Shown piece by piece: positions 1 to 15,200 of a stretch of 64,000 nt of DNA; within the stretch, counting starts at the first letter, position 1; each line of letters starts with the position of its first letter. The DNA is from Panonychus citri (lineage: Eukaryota; Arthropoda; Arachnida; Trombidiformes; Tetranychidae). The translations under genes and the position numbers were made by a program. The DNA lies in assembly GCF_014898815.1 (NCBI RefSeq), contig NW_026515544.1, positions 248,001 through 312,000 of the forward strand, written 5' to 3'. The notes beneath the pieces are model-generated. The model saw nothing but the letters and a program-made list of their open reading frames with translations. It had not been told where the DNA came from and did no database searches.

Positions 1-239
1 TTAAATATCATCAAATCATTTCCAACCAACAATAACAACAACAATTTAAAAAGTTAACTGATAATCATGATTGTTAATGATTATCATGATAATCATTATC
101 TCTTGCAATCTCTTAAATTGTTGTGTTTCCTCGTCATTTCTGTTGATCAATTTTTCTAATTCGTTTCATAACAGTTTACTTCTAATTGTGATTAATTGAT
201 TGTTTACACTTTTCTCTCTCCCTCCCTCTCTCTTTTCAG

Positions 240-3200
240 ATCTTTCTGATCCAGAAAATGAGCCAGAATTTATATCATCCATTCCCAACCTAACGGTTCA
301 AGTTGGTAGAGATGCTCAGCTTCCCTGTACAGTTGATAATTTAGGTTCATATAAGGTAAGATAATTAAAGTTAATTAATCTTAATCAATTTGAAAATTTT
401 TCCCCATTTATGATGGTCGATAACATATATTTACTATAACTGATTATTGTTCAATGATTGTATTTGATGAGTGGACATTAATTAGGGTTCAATCAACGTT
501 GTAAGTTGTTAATTACTGTTAGTTTAACTTATTGATCATTTCGTTGTTCAGTTGATAGCGATGTCTCATATTAACGTGTTAATCAATCTCAATAGTAATT
601 AGTTTAATTCATTTATCAACTTGATTCATCTACTTTTACAATAAATTAACCTGATTATATGGAAAAAGTAACAACAATTAGTCAATTGTATTCAAAATTA
701 ATCTATTCTAATCTACTATTTATCAGATAGATAATATCATCTATATCTGAATTCATCAATGAGATTACACCCTGAAAAGATTTAATTTGTTGATAATTTT
801 TATTTCTCTCTGAAATTCTGGTTCATGTTTAAGTTAATTGTTGGCAAGTTGACAGTTTGTGATTAACCGTGAATCCGGTGAATACATTGTATTAAATTAA
901 CCATAAAATCAAAAAAAAAGTCATAATAATAATCAAGATAAACAATTAAAGTTTAAATTGCAACACTTAACATGGGAAATAATTTGCTAACTCATATTTC
1001 TTGCCAAATGATAACCATGATAAACATTATTAATATTATTAATAACTAACAATCAATTCAATTGTAACATGACAATCATCATTTAACTAAGTCTTTAATC
1101 AACTTTAATTACAGGTAGCATGGTTACGAGTTGAAGATAAAGGTATATTAACAATTCATGATCATATTATCACACGAAATTATCGGGTCAGTTTAACTGT
1201 GACCGATAATCGTAATTTTTTATTGACCATTAAAAGTGTCGCCGAAAGTGATAAAGGTGGTTACATGTGCCAGGTAAACACGGTACCAATGAGAAGCCAA
1301 GTGGGCTATTTGGATGTTGTCTATCCACCCACGATCATTGGTGATAATCGAAGTGATTTCATCTTTAATGAAGGTTCAAATGCCACTTTAACCTGTAAGG
1401 CCAAAGGTTATCCAAGTCCAACAATCCTTTGGAAGAGAGAGGATAAGAAAGAGATCCCATTGCACAATAGTCAAGGTAAAAAGTACATAGGTGAGTACAT
1501 TTACTTACCTTGCAATTAATATGTGAATGAGGCCAAAAAAAACTCGAAGACTTACTGAACATTATCGAAAATTGTTCCAAACAAGAAAAAACTTTTCTTC
1601 TTCAACATAATAATAGAAGGTGAAAGTTGAGCTTGATTAGCTTTCATTATCTCTCATCATCCTACTTTTCCTCCACTCACTTGCCATCACCTTCTTATCA
1701 TCATCATCATCATGCTTATTATTCACTTCACCATCTTAATCTTTCACGATCACATGTGATCAACATGAGCTTAACTCTTAGTCTATTGTCTTTCCCCTTC
1801 GACTCTTTATCCTCATCATCTTAATCTTCATCCTTCTTTCAGAAAGAAACTTATCTTTTCCTTTCCTCCTTCATGTTCATATTTATTTTTGCTTGTAAAT
1901 CATTTGCCATCATGTTATTGATAAACTTGACATTTTCTTGACATCTTTTTCCTTCATCCTAACATCATCATTATCATCATCAGTCTTTCTCTCTTTCTGT
2001 CTTTGTCTTCCAATTTCAATTACTTACATATTTTCATTCCTCTTCCCGCTGAATCCCTTTGAATCTTTACTCTATTCGAGTCCTTGGGAGTTTGTTCAAC
2101 ATCATTTACAAGTTTCTCGAATACGAAGACAATATTATCATTCCAACATTAGGGCTGATCAAAGATAATACTCAATCTCGATCGTACTGTTTGCTGCTCA
2201 TCTTCCAGTTGATCATCATTCTCATAATCTCTCTCACTCTCAGCATCTTCCATGTTTTAACCTCCCAGTTATTTTTCAAATCATTCAACGTACCTGAAAA
2301 TTCAGTAGATATTTTTTTCTTCTTCTTCTATTTCTCACTTTTACGTGTCTTCTGCATTTGGCAATAGACAATCCAATGATTTATGGTGGATTTAACTCAT
2401 TGATAGACTTTTATCATCCTCATCATCTTTCTCATCATCATGTTTTTTCCTTCTCAATTGCAGTTCTCTCAATTTTGATCAATTCCAAAACAGAAAAGAA
2501 AATTTTTTTCCCCTTTTTCCTATTACATTTTTATTCCTTTATCTTTCACACCTCATGAAATAAAATGATTATTTCTGACCAGATTAACATCAGAATTGAA
2601 TTTCAATTTAATCTTTTATCCATTTTCATTGAAAATCCTTTGCAAATAAATTATAACTCTTGTCATCGCCCTGATTTAGATAAATTGTCGTACATTTGAT
2701 TGTTGAAAACAAAATTGTCTCAGAATTAAATTCAACATGATGAGAATCAAAACTATTCATTATTAATGTTCTTTTCTTTTTTTTCTCTACATGCAATCCA
2801 CACCCATGGAAAAACATGAAATCACGAATTCACATTGTGATCAGTTCATAATGTAACCGGTGAGACGATAACAATATCACGAGTGACGCGCGTTCACATG
2901 GGCGCTTACCTTTGTATAGCCTCGAATGGTATTCCTAATTCAGTGTCCAGAAGATTTTTACTCCAAGTAAAATGTAAGTCAATTAATTAACCAAAATTGA
3001 GCCAATTTACAATCCAAGTAAAATGAACAATTACAATTAACCTTAAAATCTAGATGATAATCATAATGGCTACAAATGATTGTTACAATTTACAAAGATA
3101 CGAACAAAACAATGAAGCTAATCTGCTAATTCAGCAGCAAAGGATAAAAATGTCAGATTAGATTAAGAGAAGGATAAAGAAGATGATGATAAATATATAC

Positions 3201-6200
3201 TAATAGAAATGAGTAAGATAAAAGATAACAGTAACGAAAAGAAAAAGTTAATAATGAAGATTAAGAGGAAGATAAAGGTGAATGGATGATAATAGTGAAG
3301 GTGATTGGGATAAGATGAAGGTGTTGAAAGTAATCAGAAGCCGAAAATGTTTGTATATGTTACCTTAAACATTGCATCTAAAGAGTAGAGGTTGAGGATG
3401 GAAAAGTAAAGTAACTTTAATTAATTGATTAGTAGCAAATATCAGCTTTGTTATTATACTAATTAGGATAATAAAGGTTATAACAAGAGAAAGAGAGAGA
3501 CATTGAGGGTATTCATGGGTATGCATTCATGTTATTTCATGATATCGCTTGTCAATGGATTTATTTTCCCATCTAACTACATATTAATTACTTTGTGAAC
3601 ATCTCAGAATTGACCTTATTGATTAACCGTATTGATATTTTTTAGTTTTTTTTTATCAATTAAAATCAATTTTCTGTCGATATTTGAAAATCGGTAGAAG
3701 TTGAAATTATCATGATGTTAACACAATGAATTGAATCAAATATATGACATCAATTTGATGATGTTTTCGAGATGTAATTGGATAATATGGTTAACCTCAC
3801 ATTAGTATTGTCATCATCATGAAATCAGGGTGATAGGAAACATTGACTCAGGAAGTGAAACTAAAAATCAATGAGTGTGTAACCATAATTGCAATAAGTT
3901 TTGATTTAATAAATTATATTATCAGTTATATTGATTAGTTAACTACTAAAAGGTTTTTATATCAAATTAACCTTGACTATGGTATTATCATCATGATAAG
4001 ATAACTAATTGAAGCTCATTGATGATAAAAGATGATGATGATGATGAGGATAAGCAAGAGAAACTTTTTTTCCTTCAACATATAAGAATTTACTATTTGG
4101 ATTAGACAGATAATAGATTAATATTAAACCATATAAATGTATTAATCGGTTGATTAACCATATCAAATATCATTTAATCAATATTGCAGTTGCTTTGGAT
4201 ATAACATATTATCATATCTTAATCAATTCTCATGTTAATCATGATGATTAAACAGATGAACATTTATAATGCAAATTGTTGTATCATCATAATCATGTAT
4301 TACCTGTCATCTTTATCATCTTCTTCCTCTTATTATCATCATTATGATTCGGTTATCATGATGATAATGTTGACACCAATGGTGATAGGTTATCACGCAG
4401 GTTAACTTAATAAGAAAAAGCTTCTTCAGATTTATTTCTCTCCCTCTCTCTTTATCATCCTCATCTTCATCTTATCAATTGCATGTTATATGTGCGTTTT
4501 ACTTTATTAATATTTGATATTTAATCATCATTATCGACCTTTGGGCTGATTGTTATTTGTCAGAATTCACCTTGATTGCGATTCATAATCAAATTGCAAT
4601 TCTTTTTTATAAATGTGATGGATAATTTTTTAGATACATGTTATCCTACCTGGAAGAGTATCACATTTACTATGGTTTGTTTGTATGGTTCATTCATGAT
4701 TTTTCATTTGATTACAAGGATTGAGGATTAAATCAGTGAAATGAATTGCGAGTTTTTTCATTGAGGTGAAACTTTTAAGTTTCTTATATCGAGTAACTGT
4801 ATTTAGAGATTGATTTTTCATTCAAGTTTAAAAAGTGAATTTAGTTGAAAGGTGATCGACATCTTCATTTGAATATTTTAACCTGTGATCTTCATGATTT
4901 AAAGGCTGAAATAACTTGGAAATGTGAAAGATACTCAGGGTGGTTGGTGGGTGGATAAAGGACTTCGGTTAACGGACCTTAACTTGTAACATTATATGTA
5001 AAATAAGAGAGATGAGGATGTTGGTTGAGGTGGGTGATAATGCGACGGAAACTGGATGAATGGAAAGTGGAGAATGATGATGAGATAGTAAAGAGGATTT
5101 TTGGAAGATGAGAGGGTGGAAATTGGAAAAGATGAAAAATATCATTTTCCATGAATTCATTTAAGTTTTCATCTGCATGAGAAAACAGCATCTTCCTTTT
5201 ACTCTTCCTCTTTTTCATCTTCATTCAAAGAGTCTCTCTCTCTCTCTCGTCTCCTTCTCTACACTTTTTGATAATGTCAACTAAGGGAGAGTCATTGAGA
5301 AAACATCATCTTTAACATCTCTCATCATCATCATCGTCTTTACTCTTCCCCATTTTTCTATTCTTACTCATCCTCATCTTCCTTCTCTCATCTTTAACCA
5401 AGTATCCACCTTTTATCCTGAATGAAAACCAATGTCAAGATGCTGAAGGGTATAAAAACACGGAATCCATCAGAACTCCAATTGTATCACTTCGATGATC
5501 TTTTCCCTGATTATTGAATAATTTTATTCAATTCCTTCATTTATTTTTTCCCATTTTCTAAAACTTAGTTTTCTTTAATTTTCATTTTATTCATATTAAT
5601 CTCTTTGCTTAATTAAGCTAATCAATCTCTTTATGCTTAATCTCTGTATCACTAAAGTGATCTAATTGTTTAACAGTTTAACCAAAATTCCGTTAATTAC
5701 CATTCAATGGTCTCTTCTTAAAGTACCAAAACTTTGGCCAAATTAGAAAGACTTTGATTTTCTCTTTCTTTTCTTCTTTCTCTTCCCTTTCTTATCCTTT
5801 TAGCTTTAACAAGCCTTTTACCTTTCAGAGGTTAAAACTTGTCTTATCATCATCATCATTACAAAGAAGATGATTTTTGGCGCGACAGTATTGTTCACTT
5901 GCTAATCTTATCCTTGTCATGATGATCACTAAAGTGATAAAAACGTTAAATTTTTCCCCTTTAACTATTACTAATTATGATTATTAATCATCTTCCCCCA
6001 ATTTTGTTTTCTTTATTACTTTGTAATCTCTTCAACTAATCCTCAGTTTAATGCCTTCACTTTAACTGTTAAGTTCAAGTATCTCCATGTTAAACTCAAT
6101 TTACCTTCTCTGTTTCTATTAAGTTCTCAATAAAGTTCAGTTCATTTTAACCATCACTTAGTGATCTTTGTTCAATAGAATTGATATTCTAATTGAGAAT

Positions 6201-9200
6201 AATCCTGAAATTACTTGGAACAAATCTGAATTTGTGACAGATTTATCTCCTGATTCCCCATCCGTTGGTTATAGTTAATCTCTCAGAGATATTGTGTCTC
6301 TATCTCATTCTGTTGCTCAGAATTTCTCCCTCAACTTAATCAACAAATACTCACAAATTGGCGAGGTTACCAGGATTATTCTCTTCTCCCCTTTTTCAAT
6401 TTCTATTGTGTTTCCCACTAGTGTTTTTGTGCTGTTCTTATAATGGCTAATAATAGTAAAGCTAAACTTTCTAGAAAGGCTGCCTTAGAAAAGGCTGAGC
6501 TGCTAAAGCTTCAACTCGTCGTACTGTGACCCTACACCAGTAGACCCAAGTGATGCCCCATTAGCATCTACTAGTAACGTTTCTGATGAAACAATGTTAC
6601 AAACACCTCAAGCTCAACAAGCTTATCCTCCATCCACTCCAACTACTACAATTAGATCAACCCGACCCAAAACGGTCAATTTGATTGAAAAATCTCTTAG
6701 AGATCTTACCCCTGAAGAAATAACTTCTTTATTCCAACAATGGAACATCCAATTCACTCTTCGTTCTCTTGCTGCTAAAAATTAGCCGAAGTTGTAACAA
6801 CTCATCTTCTTCTATGGTGAAGTTCTTGATTCTGATGAAATTCTAAATCTCCTGTTGCTGAAATTAAAGAACAAAATGTTCCAGATTGGCTTCTAGATTT
6901 TCGTTTGGAAAATATTTCTGAATTGGAAATTCAAACATTCATCAAATCAATCGGTCGTGATGATGATACTATTTTTCACATCACTCATGGTGAACTTTAT
7001 GCTCTTCCCTTAGCTCTTGGAACTCTTAACAAGATGAAAATTGTTCTCAACCATCATGGTGCACAAATAATCGATCCTACAGTTTCTGTTGCTTCATCTA
7101 CGATCTTATCCCCTGATTCACCTCTTACTGCCGCTTCTTTTCTTGAGATTGCTAAACAATTAAAAGTCGATCCTTATGTGCCTGAATTCGTAAAGGTGAA
7201 GATACTTATGGTTGGCTTATTAAAACTCGAGATCGCTTAGCGAAAGAAAACGTTGATGATTCAACTCGATTACGATTGCTACAAAAGCCATGGCCCATGA
7301 GATTAAATCTTTTGCTGTTGAATTGGAATCAATTACTGATTACGGTGAATATCTCAACTCCCTCTTTGAAAAACTTAAGACCCCTGAATCTCAGTATTCT
7401 GCCGATTTCGAACTACAACAATGTCGATATCATCCTGAAAATCATCCCGAAAAATTTTTCTCTGAAATGAAAAGACTAATCAGTAAAGCATTTGGATCAG
7501 TTACTGATCGCATGTATGTTTCTCTAATCCTCCAACACATCCCTAAGTATATTCGAGATGACATTTATACCTTAGGTATCAATGACGATAAAACTCGAAT
7601 CTTCAATTTTCTCACTCGATTACACTTCGATTATAAAAACTCTAAAGAGAGAAACAAAGATAAACCCAAAACTTTTTCTAGATCTTCTGATCGTCCTGAT
7701 AAATCATCACTCACCTCAAAACTTTTCAAAAGTAACAATCACAACGATAAAATTATTCCTTCTGATAAAACAGAACCTCTAATCCTAATCAATCCAGATC
7801 ATCTAATCAAACAAAGGTGATAAATTCTGCAATTACTGCAAAGAAACTGATCATACAGTTAACGAATGTGTTCGTTTGGCCAATAAAAAGGCTAGAGATG
7901 CTGCAGTGGAAAAGTTCAACAAAACCCACTTCATCTCAATCAACATTCTCCAATTTACCTGCTAATTTAACCACAATGGTTCCACCTCCTCAAGTAAGTC
8001 CTCAACAAAATCAACCAACAACTATTTTGGAACCGATTCAATCCGCTATCCGAGATACTCCCATTAACTTTGCAACGGTTAAAAATTTGGACCAAATAAC
8101 TAAACTTGGTAATGTTCAACTCGCTCATATGCCGCAAGTTAATATTAAACTTTGCTTACCCACGAAAGAAATTATCCAAGAAGGAAAAGTTCTTATCGAT
8201 ACTGGTGCTACAACTTGTGCCATTGACGCTTCATTGGCAAAGGAACTTCAAGTTCATGTAATTCCCCTCTCTCGATATCTTAAAGGTATTTGCTCCGACT
8301 CTTATGTCGATTCTCTTGGCTTTGCTTATGCTCTTGTTAAGCATAACGATATGGATCCAATCCATGTTATCAAAATGCAAATTTGTAACAATTTTGAACC
8401 TAATCTACTCCTCGGAAATGCCTTCATTCATGTCTTTTACATGAAAATCCAATCAGATGGAACTGAATTCAAGATCTCTTGCAAAGAGACTCCTAATTCC
8501 GTTGAATTTAATAACCCAGAATTCTACTTCAGATTCTGTACTCAGGCTGAAACTGAACATCTCATTGAATCAACTATTAAAGTTACCGGTGATCCCATTT
8601 CTGATTATATTCTTGATGAATCTAATAATTCCAACTCCGCAATCAAAATAATAACACCACTACCGATCTAAACTCCCAATCTAATCCAACTAAAGAGCTA
8701 TCCCAAAATTTAATCATCGCTAAATATGATGTCATTACTCTTGAAGAGTTATCCGAATCCAAAATCACTCCCTTTCTTGAGAAGATTAAATCAAGAATAA
8801 ACCCCGAACTCACTACCGACCAACAACAAAAGCTTTTAGAACTAATCGATCGTTATAACGATATTTTTGCTAAGCATCCTCATGATTTAGGTTTTGTCCC
8901 TTCATCGGTTTGTCCCGTTAAGATTGACTTAGAAAATCAATCAGTACCATTTCAAAAACCTTATAATTGTGGTATTAATCGTCGTGAAGCTTTCAAAGAG
9001 ATCATTAATGATATGATTAACCACGACCTAATTGAGCCCTCAGATGCTTCTGGTGGTTCACCTTCAATCTTAGTTCCACGTCGAGACGGAACGTTTCGTA
9101 TGGTAACAGATTATCGTCTTCTCAACCGACTCACCAAAGTCCCACAATTCCCAATGCCTCGTATTGACGATTGTCTCGAAGTAGTTCGAGGAGGCCGTTA

Positions 9201-12200
9201 CTTCAACATGTTCGATTTAGCCCAAGGCTATCACCAAATCGAGTTACCAATCTCGGAGAGAGAAAAGACTGTGTTCGTTACTCCCGATGGTAAGTACCAA
9301 TATAAAAGACTCCCCATGGGTCTTTCCGGTGCTCCCTTTATCTTTCAAAGATTTATGAACAAAGTGCTCGATGGATTACAATATGTTAACTGCATTGGAT
9401 ATTTTGACGATATTCCTGTCGTTGGTAAAACTTTTGATGAATTGATAACTAACACTATTCAAGTCATGGAACGATTAAGAAAGTTCAACCTAAAAGTTAA
9501 ACCAGAAAAATGTTCATTTGGTCGAACAGAAATTCTACTTCTAGGTCACCTAGTCTCTGGTGATGGTATTCGACCTGACCCGAAGAAAGTTCAAGCTTTG
9601 GTCAATCTCCCTTACCCAAAAAATGTTCGTGAGTTACAATCTCTTCTTGGCTGTTATAATTACTTTAGCCGATACATTCCAAATTACTCTTCAATTGCCG
9701 CTCCATTATATCGACTAATCTCAAAAGAGAGAAAGTTTAAAATACTTTCAGCCGATAAAATTGCTCTTGATACTCTCAAAAATGCTCTTCTTAACACCAC
9801 TCTCTTGGTTCATTATGACCCTCAACTCCGACGAAAAATCGCCGTCGATGCCTCTGACGTTGCTGTTGGTGGTATTCTCCTCCAAGAGGACCCTAATTCA
9901 GAGAATTTCAATCCTTCCATTCCAATCGAAGAGATCAAAGACTGGTTACCAGTAAGTTTCTTTTCTCAAAAACTCTTAAAACATCAACTCCATTACTCCA
10001 CATCCGAAAAAGAATTACTTGCTATTCTTGTTGGAGTTTACAAATACAATCATTACCTTGAAGGTGATCATTTTTTGATCGAAACCGATCATCATGCTTT
10101 GTGCCAAGTGACAAAGATCAACTTTAAAAACTCCCGACTACAACGATGGTCAATCATGTTATCTGCTTACAATTTCAAAGTCATTTATCGTAAAGGTGCT
10201 ACTCATCCCCCTGATTGTTTTTCCCGATATCAATCAGAATGGGAACATAGAAAAATTATCGATCCAGAGGAAGAATTCCTAGATAAGATTTTCTTAACAA
10301 ACTATGTTACCGATATTGAAGATAATCATTATTATGATTTAGGTTTAAATCTGATAAATTTAACTCTCGAAAGTTCATTATTCGATATTGAACAATTCAA
10401 AGATCCACCAATCATCTTTTACACTCTTGAAAATCAAATGGATCAATTCAAATCAATTGAATCCGAATCCCCAGCTGAATTTTCCTTATGGAAGGAAAAG
10501 TTCGAATTAGACAGAAAATAATTCTGATATCCAAGATATAATTCAACAACTTTCAAATCCTAATTCAATTGCTGCTCGAAGATACATTCTCAAAGACAAT
10601 CTACTTTATCGAAAAGATATTAGAACTCCATTTGGTTCACGTTTGGTAATCGATCCAATTATCTTGAAAGATATTTTTGAACAAGAACATCAATCAACTC
10701 TCGGTGGTCATTTCGCCACAGAGAAAACGTACTTGAATATCGCTAGACGATTTTGGTGCAAATACTTGTATGAAGAAGTAAAAAAGTTATGTGATTCTTG
10801 TGTAACCTGCTCGATTGCTAAGCCATCAAATGTAATTTACATTGACCCCGCAGCTAAACCTATTCCCAAAGAAATTTTCGAACGTTTCGAACTGGACGTT
10901 CAAGGTCCGATTACTATTCACAACAGTAAGAAATACATAATCGTATTGGTTGACGTTTTATCTCGCTACGTTTATGCTAAACTAACAAATAATCAAACCT
11001 CAAGTACCGTTATTAACTTTCTCACTCAATTCTTTAACCTCTTTGGTTATCCTTCAGTTATACAAACTGATCAAGGTACTAATTTTCTATCTGATTCTGT
11101 ACAAGAATTTCTCAAGAAAAATGGTATAAACCATGATGTATCTAATCCTTACCACCCTCAATCACAAGGTATCGTTGAACGATGTAATAGAAATATTGCT
11201 GAAAGGCTTCGAACTTATGTCATTGAAAATGGTACTAAAAATCTTAAACTCGCTCTTGAAGCTTCCATTTACGCTATAAACTCGTCAATCCATAAAATTA
11301 CCCGATTCAGTCCCTATTTTCTTGTATTTGGTAGAGAACCAAATAAACCCATTGATAATCACTTAATGATAAATCACATTCAATCAATCACCGTTTCACA
11401 AGCAAGAAAATTGTCATTTGCTCGTCTTAAATCTCAACAATTGTACCAAATCAATCGTACAAAGCAACTCCATCAACAATCCCCTTATAAGTTACAAGAT
11501 TTTGTTTGGGTGAAAAATTCATCTATCGATTCATCGATCTCAAAAAAGCTCAGAGTTAAATATCATGGACCACATTTGGTCTGTGGAATCAAAAAAGGTT
11601 CATTACTTTTACTCGATATCGATGATTTAGGTTTATTCAGTGCTAATGTTTCCAATACTAAACGATACAAAGGAAAAATTTCTAAAGAAATGGAATCTCT
11701 TAGAGATAATTACTTCAATCCTGATTCATATTTAGAATCTGAAAATTTCAATACTCCTGAAGTTAGACAACTAGCTGATAAACACTTACAATCACTTTGT
11801 GATAATGAAAACTTAGAAGTTGAAAATTCAATTCAAAATCAAAATCTTGAAACTTTAAATCCAAAAACTTTTTCTGACCAATTCTCACTTACGAGAAAAA
11901 CTTTGAATGAAAATCTTACTCTAAATGCTTCTAATTACCCTGAAAATTCAATATCAACTGAACAAGAAGATAAAACGAATCAATCAGTTACTGATCTCGA
12001 TCATTTAAATGATAATTCAAACTTGACAAATACCAAAACTAAACGCAAATATCAATCAGCTGATAAACAAATTGTTCAACAATCAAAAGTAATTGATCAT
12101 AATCATGATAAACCTTTAACTCGTTTACAATTGAAAAACAAAAACGTATACATTTTGTATCTTATTGATCTTCCTTCTGAAGAAAACGATTTTATTCCAT

Positions 12201-15200
12201 TGAATTCAATTAGAATTAGAAAATTTTATAACTTTAGTTATCTAAATGATCTTAATCATCTTTTTAAATTGTCGCCACAACTGTCAAACTGTCACCACTT
12301 GTCACCTTTGAAGGTGAATCAATGTAAAGACATTGGTGTCGCTTCATTAGCTTCGTTCCCGCCTTCACTTTCCTTTGTTTCTCACTCAACCCTTTGTCCA
12401 TTTGTGGTTAACATTGATTATCAATCTCTATCCATTCTAATTCTCTCTCAAATTTACTCAGAATTCTACAGAATTTCAGTTAAATTGAATTTTAAAATTG
12501 TTCTCCGAAAAGTTGATAACTCTAGTTATATAAATATTAGTTTTTATTTTCGTCTCAATCTCCAAATTGACTCTAATAGCTTAAGCTATCTTACTCTCTA
12601 TTCACCTGGTTCATCCTCCATTTTGTATCTCTATAGCTCTGCTATTTTCTTAGTGACTAATCATCCTCAACGCTTTAATAAGCTCACAATTAGTCATCTC
12701 TTTGTTTTAATTATCTTAATTAAAAAAGCTAAATTAATGGATAAAAGCAACAGCTCATCCGAGTTATTATCCAGTGTTAATTTATCTCTTGGAGATCTTC
12801 CCTCAACCTCTGGTTCCAACTCTCAAGTTAACTTTGATTGTGATTATCCCTCTGACTCTGAATCAGAACATTCAATTGTGTATTACCCTGGTCGATACGC
12901 TAAACCACCGACGAAAACTTATCCTTGTTATAATATCGATTCTCGATCTAATTCTCCGTGTGTTTCAAATTCTACTAAGAATCAAAAAGATTCTCTTCTC
13001 AAGACTGTTTCTTTCACTTCTACCGAAGTTCATGTTAATTCATCTCTTAGAGATCATCACCAATTGAATCTTTAGATTCCAACTCATCTAATTTGAAATT
13101 AAGAAGAAAATATCTCAGATATGGAAACTCAAAAACACGTTCGTTTTCTCAAGAATTGGAATCAACTAATTATCCAAATCGATACCCAAAACCAGGCGAA
13201 TTTCCTGGTGAACCTTATGTTATTCCTGCTCCACTTCCACTCTGTGAACTTCCATCTCATTTATCAATCGACTCATACAAACGAATCAAGCAATTAGTCG
13301 CCATTAAGGCTTCAGGTTTTAAAATCATTTATTCTCAATATGAGAAAGTTATTAGAAAAAATCTTTTGAATCTCTATCAAGATCAATCTATTTATTCAAT
13401 TCCTATTCTAAGATTCCTAAAGGATATCTAAAGCCTCTGTTATGCGAAAACTTGATGAATTGCAACCAAATTCGTTGTCTGTTCTGTGAACACATAGTGT
13501 TAAGTCCAGTTGAATGCAGTTCATGTCGAAATTGGTATTGTTCAAATTGTGCTCTTTTTACTCAACAATTAATCCAAATCCTGAAATTGAGTCCGATTCT
13601 CCAATCAAACAAATTCATTTGCTTTTACCCGAACTGTATCAAAACCTTTGCTGCTCTGGATGATTATCCAACTTTTGAAAAAGTTTCTTATTGTGAAAAT
13701 TATATCAACTATCGAAACTGTAAGTTTATGTGTCGCTACACTTTGTGTCTCAATTACTTCAGTCCGAATCTATTGGCTCAACATGAGAAAGAGTGTAGAC
13801 TTGGTTTATTCCGTGAGGAAATCGATCTCGATTCAATCGACTGGTTCAAAAAAGGTTCTAATGTTGAACGCTTATCAGCCATCGCTCCAAAGCGCCTGAT
13901 GAATTTTATCCCTCAACACATTCGTTCAGCTCCTCAACCACGAATTACCTATTCGACTCATGAATTTAACTTTCAGCAAAAGTTCGAATTGTTTGCCTGC
14001 TTACTCTACAATAGAAAATAATCCTGAGGATCCTCATCTTTCTCGTTCAGCTATTCGCTCTCATGCAAATTTGAAATCTGGTTTTGGACTTCATATCATA
14101 AGGCATTCAGATCCTACTACACCTTTGGCTGAAGAAGAAGATTTTCTGAGACAAATTGGATTTCCACCCGCTGTTTCCTGCAGATCCTCCTCGTCCTCAT
14201 ACCATTAAATGGTGCAACTTTAGGGACAAAGTTCCTCATTATTTACTCGCTGATAGCGAAGAATGGATCAAATATTCCGAAGGACAAATTTTATTAGATT
14301 TACCTAAAGATCGATTACCTCTTCACCTGATGCTGGTCATCCGTTAACCCATTTACTAAAATCAATCCCTTATCGATTGAATCCTGATGATCAAAAAGTT
14401 GTTCGTGAAAATATCAACAATTGGTTCCCTTATTCTCTCATTGAATTTCATGAAACTGAAAAAGTTACAACAACAACTGATCAACATAAACTCTCTTACC
14501 GTTCTAATAGGCGACAAAAAGCCACAATGGTCTTTAATGATATTGTTAAGACTGAATTAGAACAACTCAAACCATCTCATCAAAAATTGATTAATCAAAA
14601 TATTACCGAACATCCTGATAAAATGAACACCTATTCTATCCGCTGCTTACGTTCGTATCTAAAACAACTCAAAATGGTGATCGTGTTTTGGCCCACATCC
14701 AGTATGGATTGTAATTGTCGATGGACAATGTCAAGTCGTTTATGAAACTCTGGTCAATTATCGTGCAGTCAATTATATGGATACTCGTTATCATGGACTT
14801 ACCATGAGCGATATTAAGTTTGGAAAAAACTTTTCCCATGTTCGAGATCAAGTTATCACCTATTTAGCCTCAGCTAAATATATCATTGGCTCTGGATTAA
14901 TCAACTTATTCAAGTCACTTGATTTTTCCTCATGTGAAATAGATGGACTCAGATCTAAATTAAGAGATGTCACAATCTATTTCTCTCCTTATAGAAATTC
15001 CCCTGCTTCTCTCTCTCTTATCTCTTTCCTAGTTTTCTCTGGATATGCTATTCCTGCTAAAGCTCATTCCCCTGTCATTGAATCAATTACCTCCATGAGA
15101 CTTTATATGGGATTCTGGCAAGAGATAGAAATAAAAGTAACTGCCACCGGACAAGGAATCCACAATCAATCACTGAATCGATATGTTGAAACAAGAAAAT

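Larger units (their letters stand above)
5444..6355 (+). repeat. 5' LTR of the retrotransposon
   Basis: 912 bp, starting TGAAGGGTATAAAA and ending AATACTCACA. It repeats at 15739-16646 with four small indels (near 5500, 5550, 5620 and 5918) and no substitution that I could see. It carries a TATAAAA almost at its left edge and an AATAAA at 6129. Confidence 0.93.

Noticed and set aside
1627..2558. Several Ser/Phe/Leu-rich frames.
   Set aside because: Pyrimidine-rich intron composition (TCATC, CTTT) explains them; they lie inside an intron defined by clear Ig exons.
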